The position numbers were made by a program, and so were the translations under genes. A stretch of DNA of 49,487 nucleotides, from contig JADHXQ010000023.1 of assembly GCA_016782885.1 (NCBI GenBank), forward strand, positions 1 to 49,487, read 5' to 3'. The notes beneath the pieces are model-generated. The model was not told the origin of the DNA. It worked only from the letters and a program-made list of their open reading frames with translations, and ran no database searches. The stretch comes from Phycisphaerae bacterium (lineage in GTDB: Bacteria > Planctomycetota > Phycisphaerae > SM23-33). Below, piece after piece: positions 32,557 to 43,200 of the stretch. The stretch's first letter is position 1, and the number at the start of each line of letters is the position of its first letter.

Positions 32557-35076
32557 GTGAGAACAGGAAGGCTTCCATCCGGTTTTTTGGCGATTATTGT
32601 TATTGGGCTCATCGCACGTCCGTGCAGCAGTCAGGACGTCATGCGGTCGGTGCTGGGAAATGCGTCTGACTACACGCAGATGTGGTGGGCCAACGCCCTG
32701 CGCGACGAGGCGAAGGTCTTCAATATCCAGACCAGCCGCTACGCGATGTCGTTCGACTACAGTCGGATGCAATTGACGCACCTGTTACCGCTTACGAAGG
32801 CGCCGACGCAATCGCAGGCACTGGTCATGAGCAACAAGGCGGTTTTCGGCGAGAGCAATATCGCCCTGGAGTGCATGCTTCACGCCGGCGGACGCCAGTT
32901 CCGCATCGCGGCGCCCAAGCGGGTCGATACCGGCAACTGCCGGCTCATAGAGAGCGGCAGGTTTTTCCAGCGACGGTATCTGACCGCCCTGGCGTGGGAC
33001 ACCGGCGCCCCGAAGGTCGAGAGCGGGCTGGAGATTGCGGCATGGCCCGACAGGCTGCTGCTGCTGCTTCGCGTCACGCCCCAAGTGGATATCACCGCCG
33101 GTGCGCTGGAGATGACGCTTACCTTCAAGCGGGCGGATTTGAAGCTGTCGGGGGGCAAGGTATTCGCACTGAGCGCCCCGGGCGACAGCGGTATCGCGGT
33201 GTTACCCGTCGACCAGGCCACTACCGGGCGCGGGGCCCACGGAAAGACGTGTGCGTTTCGCCTGCAAGTGGGCGCCTGGGCGGCGGGTAAGGAAAAGCAA
33301 CTGGGCGTCGTTCTCTATCCGACGGCCCGTGGATTCTCAAGCCTCCTGCAGCACGTCGCGGGTAATGAGTTGGCTCCGATACAGGTCAGCGCATCACAAA
33401 GTCATCCCGTCAAAGCCGATCTGAAGGTATCTTACGATCCCCGGCAGGGATGGCATTACGTGTCGCTGCGAAACGATCAGGTCGACCGCACTCCTGACGG
33501 ACGGAACAGGCGCACAGAAAGAGTTTCGCTTACACTGACCAATCCCGCTGCTCGCCCGCGGGTGGTGAGGTTGTGCTTCGGTAAGACCAATACAATCGGG
33601 ATCACGGGCATATCGGCGATAATCCGCGACGCGGCGGGTGATCCGACGGGCCTGCCCGTGCAAATATCCAAGAACTGGCACACGAAGAAACCCGGGCGGT
33701 ACAAAGGCCCGTGGTATCGCGCCCTTACGATGCTTACGGTCCCGGCGAAAACGACGCTGAAAATCCAGTACGTGAGCCTCGGTGCCCACCTTGGCGGTGT
33801 CCCCGCCGTTTCGCACGCGCAGTTGTGTCTCGTCGGCTGGGGAAGCAATCAGCTCTGGGAGGAAGCGGCGATTGGATCGTGGGGCGAGTCGATCTGCTTC
33901 GAGCCCGACCAGGGTCAGCGCGGAGGCGCAGTTCTCGACACCCGCCCGCTGATGGTCCACGCCATGGGCGACAAGCCCAAACGCAAGTGGGGCTGGACGC
34001 ACAACGTCGGCGGGGCGGACTTCCTGGTCTACTACGATTCGTCCGGGCGCAAACAGCACAACTCGCGGATGAAAACACTTCACCGGCGCAACTGCCCCGT
34101 CCTGACGGAAGCAACCTACGCCGGGCGGACACACGACGCCCGTCTCGACCTGCAGTACACCGCGAGCCTCTACCGCACCGACGACATCACGCGCGGGGTC
34201 TACCGTTTCAGCTACGATGTCCGCAAACCTGTGGAGTTCAAGCGACTGGTCTTTTTCCAGTGCGGCGGCGACGACTACAGCTACACCGGCGAGAAGAAAT
34301 TCGCGCGCGGAAACGAGACCGGCCTTATCAAAGAGTGGGATACCAGTTGGGGCGGCAACAGCTACAAGACCAAACCTGTCAAGTTGAGCGGGCGGGTTCC
34401 GTGGGTCTCCATGCACCAGGCGGTAAGACGCAAAGACGACCAGGGCGCCTGGGCGAATCGCGGGATTATCATCCGCAGTTGGGCCGCAAAGCTCGGGGGC
34501 AAGCCTGCCGGTCCCTGGGCGGCAGAACGCGGCGCCAAGGTGCGCGGGCGGGATACGTCGCTGATTGATATCGTGCCCCCGCCGGGAGTGACAAAGCTGC
34601 TGCCTGGCGACTATGTCCGCGCCGTGGTCGAGCACGTTATTGTCCCGCAATACGCGAGGGACTACTACGGGCCGAACGAGAATCTCCGCGCCGCACTGGA
34701 AAAACACGCCGACACGTGGCGGATGATCCAGCGCGAGGCGGTGGGCAACGATCTGTCCGTGAAGGTCTCGCTCGGCAAACTGGTGCGGACCAGGCCTACG
34801 ATGATCCAGGTCCGCGACAATCGTGCGGAGTTCACGATAACCGGCGGGCTGGGTTACGTTCCGATAACGATCTCCGGTCTGACCGACTATCGGGCTCCTC
34901 TGCTTGAGATCAAGGCGGGCGACAAATGGCAGGCCGCAGGCTTCCACCAGTGCGACTACAACGCCGAATCCCGCACGTGGGAGATCACCTGCAGCATCTC
35001 CCTAGACTCGCCCGGAGACAAGCGAACGGAGCGCAGCTTCCGCTTCCGCCCGGGCAACCGGCTGCGAAGCAAATAA
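32557..35076 (+). CDS. Large secreted protein of unknown function
   Basis: 839 residues. Signal peptide at the N-terminus (LAIIVIGLIARPCSS-QD). The rest is beta-rich with many Trp and Tyr (SYDPRQGWHYVSLRND, GRYKGPWYRALTML, HNVGGADFLVYYDSSG, YRFSYDVRKPVEFKRLVFFQ), which suggests a carbohydrate-active or carbohydrate-binding protein, but no glycosidase family motif is recognised. GTG 32557 is the start, with GAGG seven bases upstream; an ATG two bases before is out of frame. It is transcribed alone; a terminator-like hairpin lies 180 bases downstream. The spacer to the divergent gene at 32383 should hold its promoter. Confidence 0.85.
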   Translation: MRTGRLPSGFLAIIVIGLIARPCSSQDVMRSVLGNASDYTQMWWANALRDEAKVFNIQTSRYAMSFDYSRMQLTHLLPLTKAPTQSQALVMSNKAVFGESNIALECMLHAGGRQFRIAAPKRVDTGNCRLIESGRFFQRRYLTALAWDTGAPKVESGLEIAAWPDRLLLLLRVTPQVDITAGALEMTLTFKRADLKLSGGKVFALSAPGDSGIAVLPVDQATTGRGAHGKTCAFRLQVGAWAAGKEKQLGVVLYPTARGFSSLLQHVAGNELAPIQVSASQSHPVKADLKVSYDPRQGWHYVSLRNDQVDRTPDGRNRRTERVSLTLTNPAARPRVVRLCFGKTNTIGITGISAIIRDAAGDPTGLPVQISKNWHTKKPGRYKGPWYRALTMLTVPAKTTLKIQYVSLGAHLGGVPAVSHAQLCLVGWGSNQLWEEAAIGSWGESICFEPDQGQRGGAVLDTRPLMVHAMGDKPKRKWGWTHNVGGADFLVYYDSSGRKQHNSRMKTLHRRNCPVLTEATYAGRTHDARLDLQYTASLYRTDDITRGVYRFSYDVRKPVEFKRLVFFQCGGDDYSYTGEKKFARGNETGLIKEWDTSWGGNSYKTKPVKLSGRVPWVSMHQAVRRKDDQGAWANRGIIIRSWAAKLGGKPAGPWAAERGAKVRGRDTSLIDIVPPPGVTKLLPGDYVRAVVEHVIVPQYARDYYGPNENLRAALEKHADTWRMIQREAVGNDLSVKVSLGKLVRTRPTMIQVRDNRAEFTITGGLGYVPITISGLTDYRAPLLEIKAGDKWQAAGFHQCDYNAESRTWEITCSISLDSPGDKRTERSFRFRPGNRLRSK

Positions 35077-35256
35077 TTGCTCAAAAAGTTCAAAAAATCG
35101 AAATTAGCATCCTGTAATTTCGGGAATATGGCGTATACTATTATATGGAATACGCAGCCCTCCGAAGATGGATATCAAACGGCAGGCAGCATCAGAAAGA
35201 TGCCATTTTGAACCCCTGTCGCATATGAATTAAAGCGGGCTATGCGAATATCCTTC

Positions 35257-35300
35257 AAGCCGCTCCACAGCGTTCTGCTGTCGGGCGGCTTGCCTTTTTT
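35257..35300 (+). terminator. Intrinsic terminator
   Basis: Arms AAGCCGC (35257-35263) and GCGGCTT (35285-35291) with inner arms ACAGC and GCTGT around a GTTCT loop, followed by GCC and six T (35295-35300). A classical rho-independent layout on the plus strand, downstream of the 839-residue secreted protein. Confidence 0.7.
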
Positions 35301-35333
35301 GCCACTGGCGCAGACGCCGGGTAACGTTAAGAT

Positions 35334-36275
35334 TTGAAATATTCCCGCCCGGCAGGCTACAATGCGAATGTGGAACCGGAAATCGACAATTCTGAGGCCG
35401 AAATCATCTCCGACCATCGCAGACAATGGCGCAAATGCCGCTACGTATACCCTGTAATCTCCAGGCGTTCGAAGGGTCTGAGCATCGGAGTCAACCTCAA
35501 CCCAGATAAAGGCTGCACTTTCGGATGCCTGTACTGCCAGATCGACCGCACTGCCAGCCGGGGACTCAGCGAAGTGCATCTCGCGATCCTCCACGATGAA
35601 CTTCACCTCGCGCTCGAAGAGGCGCGCGACGGAGGTCTCTGGAACGAGCCCGGCTTCATCAGGACGCCATCTCACCTGCGCCGAATCAACGATATCGCCT
35701 TCAGCGGGGACGGCGAACCAACGTGCGTGCATGAATTCGACCAGGCCCTGGAAACCGCCGTCAAGGCGCGCAAAGACTGCGACTGCGAGGACGTCAAGCT
35801 CGTGGTGATAACCAACGCGACACGCCTGAACTCGCCTCAATTCCTGCGCGCCCTGCCTATACTCGATCGCAACAATGGGGAGATATGGGCCAAACTCGAC
35901 GCGGGCAGCGAAGAGTACTTCCAGCGGGTCAACCGCCCTGTGGGGAATATCACGCTGGAGAAGATCGTCAGCGACATCACAGAGACAGCCCGCCGGCGCC
36001 CGGTGATCATCCAGACGCTGATGTTCCGCATCGACACCGCCGATCCGCCGCCGGAGGAAATAGCAGCCTATTGCAGGCGGTTGAATGATATCCTCAATTC
36101 CGGCGGAGAGGTCAGCCTCGTTCAACTCCACACGGTGGCCCGCAAACCGGCCAATGATTACGCTGGCGCCCTGCCGGACGAGCACATGGACGCCCTGGCC
36201 GACACTATCCGAAAAAGCGTCAGGGGCATCACTGTCGAAACGTTCTACGGCCCGCCGGAAATATCTCACTCTTGA
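35334..36275 (+). CDS. Radical SAM protein (COG0731/TYW1-like)
   Basis: Up to 313 residues. Cluster motif CTFGCLYC (Cys61, Cys65, Cys68 in this frame) preceded by IGVNLNPDKG, then FSGDGEPTCVHEF (SAM-binding GEP-type motif) and NATRLNSPQF. The pattern fits the COG0731 Fe-S oxidoreductases related to tRNA wybutosine enzymes; bacterial members are mostly uncharacterised. The frame opens at TTG 35334 with poor Shine-Dalgarno; GTG 35370 is an alternative start. The next gene follows after about 80 bases on the same strand. Different from, and not closely similar to, the SPASM-like protein at 26063. Confidence 0.85.
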   Translation: MKYSRPAGYNANVEPEIDNSEAEIISDHRRQWRKCRYVYPVISRRSKGLSIGVNLNPDKGCTFGCLYCQIDRTASRGLSEVHLAILHDELHLALEEARDGGLWNEPGFIRTPSHLRRINDIAFSGDGEPTCVHEFDQALETAVKARKDCDCEDVKLVVITNATRLNSPQFLRALPILDRNNGEIWAKLDAGSEEYFQRVNRPVGNITLEKIVSDITETARRRPVIIQTLMFRIDTADPPPEEIAAYCRRLNDILNSGGEVSLVQLHTVARKPANDYAGALPDEHMDALADTIRKSVRGITVETFYGPPEISHS

Positions 36276-36355
36276 CAAAGCCGCCCGAAACGCAAGAATC
36301 ATAGTCATCGATCGCGGGTATCGCGGGAATGCTTGCACAGTGAAAGGACATGCTG

Positions 36356-37162
36356 ATGTGGGAACTATCTAAAATTATCATTTTTGCGATTCCATTCCTG
36401 ATTCTGGCCGGAGGAATCCTGACGCTTTTCATGCTTAAGAAGACGATCCGCACGCGCCTTCGCGTGAGCAAACAGTTACATGATGATCCGGACATCAACG
36501 AATGGCTGGTCGTATTCGACTGGAGCCGCAAGGTCCTGTACGTACCAACTATCATCGCATCGCTTCTGGCGAGCCTGTCCGTTGGACTCGCCGGGGCGGG
36601 CGTTCTCACAGACGCATGCATCCCGATAGTCGGGGGAATATGGTTCGCGGTATTCGCGATGAATTTTCTGGTCGACGAGTACGTCGTCAGCATTAAAGTG
36701 CTGCTGATCGTGATACTGTGTGTTGTGGCTGTATTCCTGTGGCTGCACTTCATGGGCTGGGTCCAGCCATTCATTCAGGCGTTCCGCCACATCGGCATCA
36801 GCATCAGTTGGAAAGGTTATCTGCTGATAGCGGGTCTGTTCTCGGTGGCAGTGATGATATCGTATCTGCGCGGGCTGTTCTACTACGTCGCGATCACCCC
36901 GAACTACATGAACATTCAGACCGGACCGACCGAAAGCGGCGAGCAGGTATCCCGCGAAGAATACTCCACGCGCGTGGATACCGGCGACTTCCTCGAACGC
37001 CTGTTCGGGTTCGGGCGGATAATCATCACCTTCCGCGACCACCGGCGCCAACCGAAATCGCTGCTGGTCGGGCGGATCGGAAAGCAGGCGCAGATGCTCG
37101 AATCGATCCGCGGTAAACTGGCGATGGACATCCACGCCTCAATACCGCCGCAGGAACCATAG
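36356..37162 (+). CDS. Integral membrane protein with C-terminal PH-like domain, unknown role
   Basis: 268 residues. One helix at the N-terminus (IIIFAIPFLILAGGILTLFML), four more between about 65 and 185, then a soluble tail (PNYMNIQTGPTESGEQVSREEYSTRVD, positions about 183-209, to the end) that resembles bacterial PH-like domains. Such proteins occur in envelope or stress functions, but none can be assigned. ATG 36356 has AGGA seven bases upstream; ATG 36350 is too close. It lies downstream of the radical SAM gene, possibly co-transcribed, and converges on the giant-protein gene. Confidence 0.75.
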   Translation: MWELSKIIIFAIPFLILAGGILTLFMLKKTIRTRLRVSKQLHDDPDINEWLVVFDWSRKVLYVPTIIASLLASLSVGLAGAGVLTDACIPIVGGIWFAVFAMNFLVDEYVVSIKVLLIVILCVVAVFLWLHFMGWVQPFIQAFRHIGISISWKGYLLIAGLFSVAVMISYLRGLFYYVAITPNYMNIQTGPTESGEQVSREEYSTRVDTGDFLERLFGFGRIIITFRDHRRQPKSLLVGRIGKQAQMLESIRGKLAMDIHASIPPQEP

Positions 37163-37176
37163 TGGAATCCAGTAAT

Positions 37177-37202
37177 CAGTTATCAGTGACCACTGGTTAC
37201 TG
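37177..37202. terminator. Possible shared hairpin between convergent genes
   Basis: CAGTTATCAGTG (37177-37188) and CACTGGTTACTG (37191-37202) pair at 10 of 12 positions. It lies between the two convergent genes and contains the stop of the giant gene (37183). No U-run, so a bidirectional terminator is only inferred. Similar words (GGTTATCAG, GAACTGATAACC) recur near 12628 and 20257. Confidence 0.35.
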
Positions 37203-40200
37203 ATCTGCCTGCTATCTTTCCAACGACCATCACGACCAGCCCTACCACCGCCAGTACGATCAGTATCGTTATGGTCGACCGTCCGGCCTGCCAGATGTCC
37301 GCCGGTATCGCCAGTACGCTGACTTCCGGGTCGCCGCCCGGATAGGCGAAATCGAGCACCTCCCCGCCGCTGTCGGGCAGTTCAACCGGAAGGGAAAACA
37401 TCCCCCCCGCCGCCGCCCATCCGCGGTCGTGCTGAGCACCATCGCCGCCGCCTGCGCCTGCCGAATCGTAGTTAAATGAGCCATCAGCAGTCGATGTAAT
37501 CACACCGCCAACATCGCCTGCGATCGTGAAATCATGATGCCTAATCCCACTGCGGACACTAAGGGTGCCCCCATTCGTAAGCACGGTCCCACCGGGGGCG
37601 TTGTTGGGAATATCCAGGGTCGTGTAACCATTTTGGCCCGGGCCTTGCCCCTGGCCCTGCGGTCGCACCACACTGCCGGGGACCTGGAACGTCTGCCCGG
37701 CGGGGAGATTCAGACGCCCGAAGTACCGTTCCAGACGATTATCGCCGAGATCCTTGACCTGCTTCTCGAGCCTGTCCTGCCGCATCACCAGGAGGCGTTT
37801 CTGCTCGTCGGCGAGACCTTCGGTAACTTTCCTCAGTTCGCCGTCCTTGTCATCGTCTTCCAGGGCGAGGAACTTGCCCTTTGAAGAACCGCGAGACGGT
37901 TTAGACTTACCGGGCTTATCGCCCTTTCCGGATGTCGCTCCGCCTTTTCGCCGAGATTCGAGTTTGGCTTTATTACCGGCGTACTCGTTGCGAATGTTTG
38001 TCAACTGCAACTTGCCCGCATTCCGGACAAAATCAGGAATCACCGCCAGCGCGCCGTTACGGTCAATTTCCAGCAGACCGGCGTTAGTTGTGCGACCGTT
38101 CAGAAAATGATTGACATTGCCAGTCGCATTGGCCTGGGCATCCTTGTTGGCGTCGGCCCACATCGCCTCCAGCCCGAACTGACTGGTTGAAACATCCTGT
38201 AGTTTGTTCGAGAGCCTCTGGTACTCTTTCTCGCCGAGTTCACCGCGGTTGTTATCCAGGAACTCCTGGTTGCTTGCAATATCGCGTGTCAGGGCGTCGT
38301 TTGAAGAACGCCAGTTTTTCTGGAACACCTGCTCCTGTGCGGCGGTGTTGTAGGATCCCTTGTATGACTTCGACATTCTCTTGATCTGCGATAGCTTCAC
38401 GTCGATACCGATGCTGAGCCTCTCGGCGGTACCGGCGATCGGCGACATATTGCCCTCGGGACGAATGTACCTGAAGCCCCTGGGGAGCCTGAGCGACCAG
38501 GTGGACTGCTTGACCGGGATACCGACTATCCGGATGCTCGGCGGGCTGATTCGCCCGATTCCCGAGACTTTTTCCACGCCCTTCCCGGCGAAATACAGCC
38601 TGATGTTGTAAGGCAGACCGCCTCTCGAAGTCTTCACCAGCGGAACATGCACCACGGCGCCGCCGGAAGCGCCAGCCGGTAAAACGGGCTTGACCGCCTG
38701 ACCGGCGACACGGGCCGACCACAATTGCAGGCCCGCCGGCAGGGCGACTTTCAGGAACTGCTCGCTGCGGTTATGGAGCGACAGGTCGGCCTGGTAGCGG
38801 CATTGACCGGACTTGTCGATCACGGTCTTCAACTCCATCAGGTCGACAATCGCCTGGATGCGGCTGGCGGTCTTGGCAGGAGCGATCTTCAACTCCGCCG
38901 ACCAGTTGTCCTCGAAAGACTGGTAGACATACTGGAGCGATTTGCTGACCTCCGCGCCAAGCATCTGCCTTTGAACCGCCACCGGAAGCGGGCTCATGGA
39001 CTTCGACGGAGTAAAGGCAAGCTCGTGCCTCGAAGTATTCTGAACGGCAAGGATCGCCCTGTATCCGTCGGGCGCGCCGGTTACTATCCGGGGCACGGGC
39101 AACTTCCTCGTCGAACCGTCTATCGGAAGAGCGAAATTCACCAGTACGTCGAACTCGCCGGTCAACTCGTTGGTCAGCGCGACGGTCCACTTCTTCCGCC
39201 CAGCCTGCCCGGTAACGGAAGACACGGATCGCAAATAGCGCGACGTGACGGCTACGAGTTGGGCGTATTTCTCGGGAAGCGTAAAACTCACCCGATCGAT
39301 CGGCGAACCGGAAACATTGTATCGCAGGCGATAAGTATACTCCGCCGATGCCGGATGCACCGATACGCCGCCGACTATCTCCACTCGCACTTTTGTGGGG
39401 TGCCTGCGAACCGCCAGTTCCAGGGCGATGCCCGGCTTGCTGTAGCGGTAGGCGAACTGGGCGGCGCCGGCCTGTCTCTTGTCGAGCCAGCCCAGAGTAT
39501 CCGACGGCGCGATGGACTTCAGAAGCTTACTGGAGACCGTGTGCGCGTCGAGAGCGGGCGCGACCTGCACCGCCAGACGCCCAAACTGATTCTCTATCAC
39601 CCGCCCGCCGGCGTCCACGGTCTGGACTGTCGGAACCGCCAGGCGGTCGATCTTCGCCTCGTCGCGGACAAGCACCATCGCCACGTGCGAACGGACCACC
39701 GCGGTTCGGAAACCCACCTGCAGCCTGCGGGGCGCCGCGGCGACGGATGGTTTCTGCACGTGCCAGCCCTCGACGTCAGGCCCGACAACGCTAAGCAGTT
39801 CGTAATTGTCGGGCAGATTGAACGTCGCGCCGAAGAACCTGCTCGAACCGCCCTTCCCGCCCTCGCCGGCGGGGCTGAGAGTCGCCTGGACCAGCAGTTG
39901 AACTCGCTGGGAACTCACGCGGACGAGTTGGTCGAGGCTCGCCTTCGCCAAAGCCCCGCGGCGCGAAAGCCGGACCTGCAGCGCAAAATCCCGGTACGGC
40001 CACTGGTACGAAGCGACTATCGCGGTCGAATCGGCCAGAACCGCCCCGGGCGCCGCCTTACTCAAACGCGCGGGCGATGCTATGTCCCGCCGCCTGCCTC
40101 CCTTGACGTCGGTTACCTTCAGCACCATGCCGCCCGCGGTGTGCAGGTTAACGTAACCCGCTTCCCGGCCCACGCGACCGGCACGGGGCAGCCAGAGCCT

Positions 40201-43200
40201 CTCGGACCTGCCCATCGCGGGCAGGTCGCCGATCCAGTGGACCGTCAGGTCGTATCGCCTGCTCGCCGAACGGTAGAGGCGAACGTCAACCACACTGAAC
40301 TTCCGCCCTTCGAGCGTCTTGCTTCCGGCGATGCGATGGTCGCGAAGGTTCGCGCCGGTGATTTTCGTGATCGACACGCTGGCGGGTATCAGCAGTTCGA
40401 ACCGATCGTTCTGCCCGGCCGAGAAACTGTACGCCATCTTGCTGACACCAACCAGCGCCCAGTGAAACACGCCGATATCGTGGGTGGCGGAAACCGAAAG
40501 CGTCCGGTCGGCAGCACCGGTATCCGCCTTAGGCGACCATCGCAAAGCGACCTTGCGCGCCGAGCCCAGAGGCACGGTCCATGAAACGCCCCCGCCGACC
40601 TTCTCGCTGGTAAGCACACCGTCTATACCGGGCGCCTCCAGTTCGAGGTCCGGGTCGCCCAGGCGCACCTTCATCACCGCCAGCGGAAGCAGCGGCAGCG
40701 ACAGGTTCACGCTGCCCTTCCTTCCGACGTACTTCGGCGTGGTCACGCCGGTCAGCACGAACTTGCCCGAGACGGGCGCCTGGACGGTCAGCACCATGCC
40801 CTTGGGCCCGACATGCAGGCGAGCGGGCTTTCCATTGAGCGTGGCGGTGGTAACCGCCATTCCGGAAATCCCCATGGGCACCACGGCCCAGCCCTTGCCG
40901 CGGGCGACGAGGTCGGCTTGCAGCGTGATGTTCATCTTCTTGTCAGCCACTACCGCACTGTACGTCACGCCGGCCAGCGATACTTTCTCGTTTGAAACGA
41001 TTCCGGTGGCGGGCAATTCGATCTTCCGGTCCGGATGCGAGAGGTTCCACAATTTGACGAAACGCTTGTACGGCAGGAGGACCTTGCCCGAGGCGGAGGC
41101 CTTGGTGGGGTCGCCGTCGTACGGAACAACCACCGGCGTGGTTTTTGACACTACAGGTTTGGCGGGAGCTTTATCCCCCGCCAACGCCGTGGCGCCCGTC
41201 GCAAGCAGCGTTGCTAAAACCGCCAACAAAGCAGCCGCGCTCACCGGCGACCTGCCGCCTGTGGCGGTATTGCCAATCACGCGAGCCAGGCCGACAATCG
41301 AATAGAACAGTGTAAGCAGGCACACCGCGTAGAAACCGCCGTTAGCCACGTGCGCCAGCGCCGGTATCCAGATCGTCACGAGCGTCGCGGTACTGCCGAC
41401 GAGGATAATGAACGCAATCTTGCGCCTGACAGTAGCATTCAACATGCACAGACCGATCAGTCCCACAAGCGTCAGGCCGACCCATACATGTCCCTCGCCC
41501 ACGGACGCGGCGGTCAGCGAGATCGTCAGTTTCGGGCTTCCCAGACCGCTGAAGACTACTTCCGCTTCGTCCGACGGAGACTCCACCAGATCGACCGGAA
41601 GGGTATGACGCCCCTGAGTCCGCGTCTCCGCACTGAACGGGTCTACCGGTGCGATTTTGGGCGGGGGTGTCGGTTCAGGCTTGCCGGGGGCTCGAAGCAC
41701 ATCGGCCGGTCCGATCAGTTCGCCGGGGGCAGTCCTTGGATGGGCGGCTCCGGCGCCGGTCTCGTACTCGACTGAAGGTCTCGCATCGGCGCCCATGTCA
41801 GCTCGGGGAGCCTCATCATAATCGGCCATCTTGCTCTGTAAAGCATACCCAGACGCCGCCCCGGTCAATTCGCCGGCGGCGGTCCCTGGTCCGGCCAGGG
41901 CTTCCGGATACTCCGGCGACATGTCCGAATCGTGTGAAGTAATCGAGAATCCCGACGGGGGAATAACGGTCCACTTCGACGTGTTGATCTGCATACCGGG
42001 CAGTTCGACGGGCACAAGTTTCAGATCGCCCATGCCCGCACCGTTGGGCGGCGTGGCGTAGATCGCAATCACGTCCAGCTTTTTGCGTCCCTGCGGAATC
42101 GAGACCTGGTAGCTTCCCTCCGCGTCGCGTTTGAGTTTGGCCTGCCGGGCGCCGACGCGAACCGACAGAAGTTGGCTTTGCTTGGGCAGCTTGATCGTGA
42201 GGAACTGCAAACCCGCATTAACAACGCTCAGGTTCGCCCGTGTCTGCTGCGAACCGTCAGCCCCGACCGTAGTGCGGAGTTGGGCCTCGGTCACCAAAGC
42301 CGTCGGAATCACATAGTTCTCGTGTACTGCGGTGGTCAGGCTGATTTCCGACAGCGGTCCGCCGGCGAGCATATTGTCCGTCGGACGAAACGCCCTGAGC
42401 ACCCTGCGGGCAGGAGCGGGCAGAGGCGGAAGGTCGGTAATATCAACGTCGCGCGCCTGCGACGCGGCGAACGTAACGGCCAGTTCCTCGGTAGCCTCGA
42501 TGGCGAGCACCTCGGTCGAACGCTCCGCGGCGGCCGGTCGGACCAGTGCAACGGAGAACTTGCCCTTGGGAAGGGCCTGTTCGTAATTCACGCGCACGAG
42601 CAGGCGGTCCCGGGCCTGGGCATCGAGTTTCAATTGCCACAGGTTGTAGGAGTCGCTGACGGCCTCGGGCAGCTTGAGGGTCTCCGCCGCCGGCGAGACA
42701 ATGCTTCGCGAGGCGAGTTGACGCCCCGGCGTGACGATGGTCAACTTCTTGCCCAGTGACTTCTCGGTCAGGAGATACAGCGTTCTGGTCCCGACCCGCG
42801 TCACGTTGTATGTAAGTGCAAATCGCCCCGACACGCCCGAGGGGCTCACCGACACCAGCGCCACCGAAGCGGCGGCGATGCGGGGTTCCGGGCGGCTTAC
42901 TGATACATCGAGCGCACCTTCGGGCGCGATTTCGTACGTGTATGCCGCCCGAACTTCGCGACCGAGTCCCAGGGGCGCCATCTTTCCGACCGTAACGCCT
43001 TTGAGCCTGCCCGCGGCGGTCGAAACTTCAGCATCGAGGTCGCCGGCGACCGATACCGCCGCCAGACCCGAAGACTTGTCAGCCAGACAGCGAATCAGCG
43101 GTAAAGTAACTTTGCGCACGACGGCCTCCCGGCGGGATCCGCCCTTTGAAGACCAGTCCCACTTCTCGGGGACGCGCCTGAGTATCACGTTGACCTTCGC

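Noticed and set aside
35310-35335. GGTAACGTTAAGAT resembling an attC right end
   Set aside because: The last base breaks GTTRRRY and no matching R'' or paired arms precede it; the hairpin upstream is an ordinary terminator.
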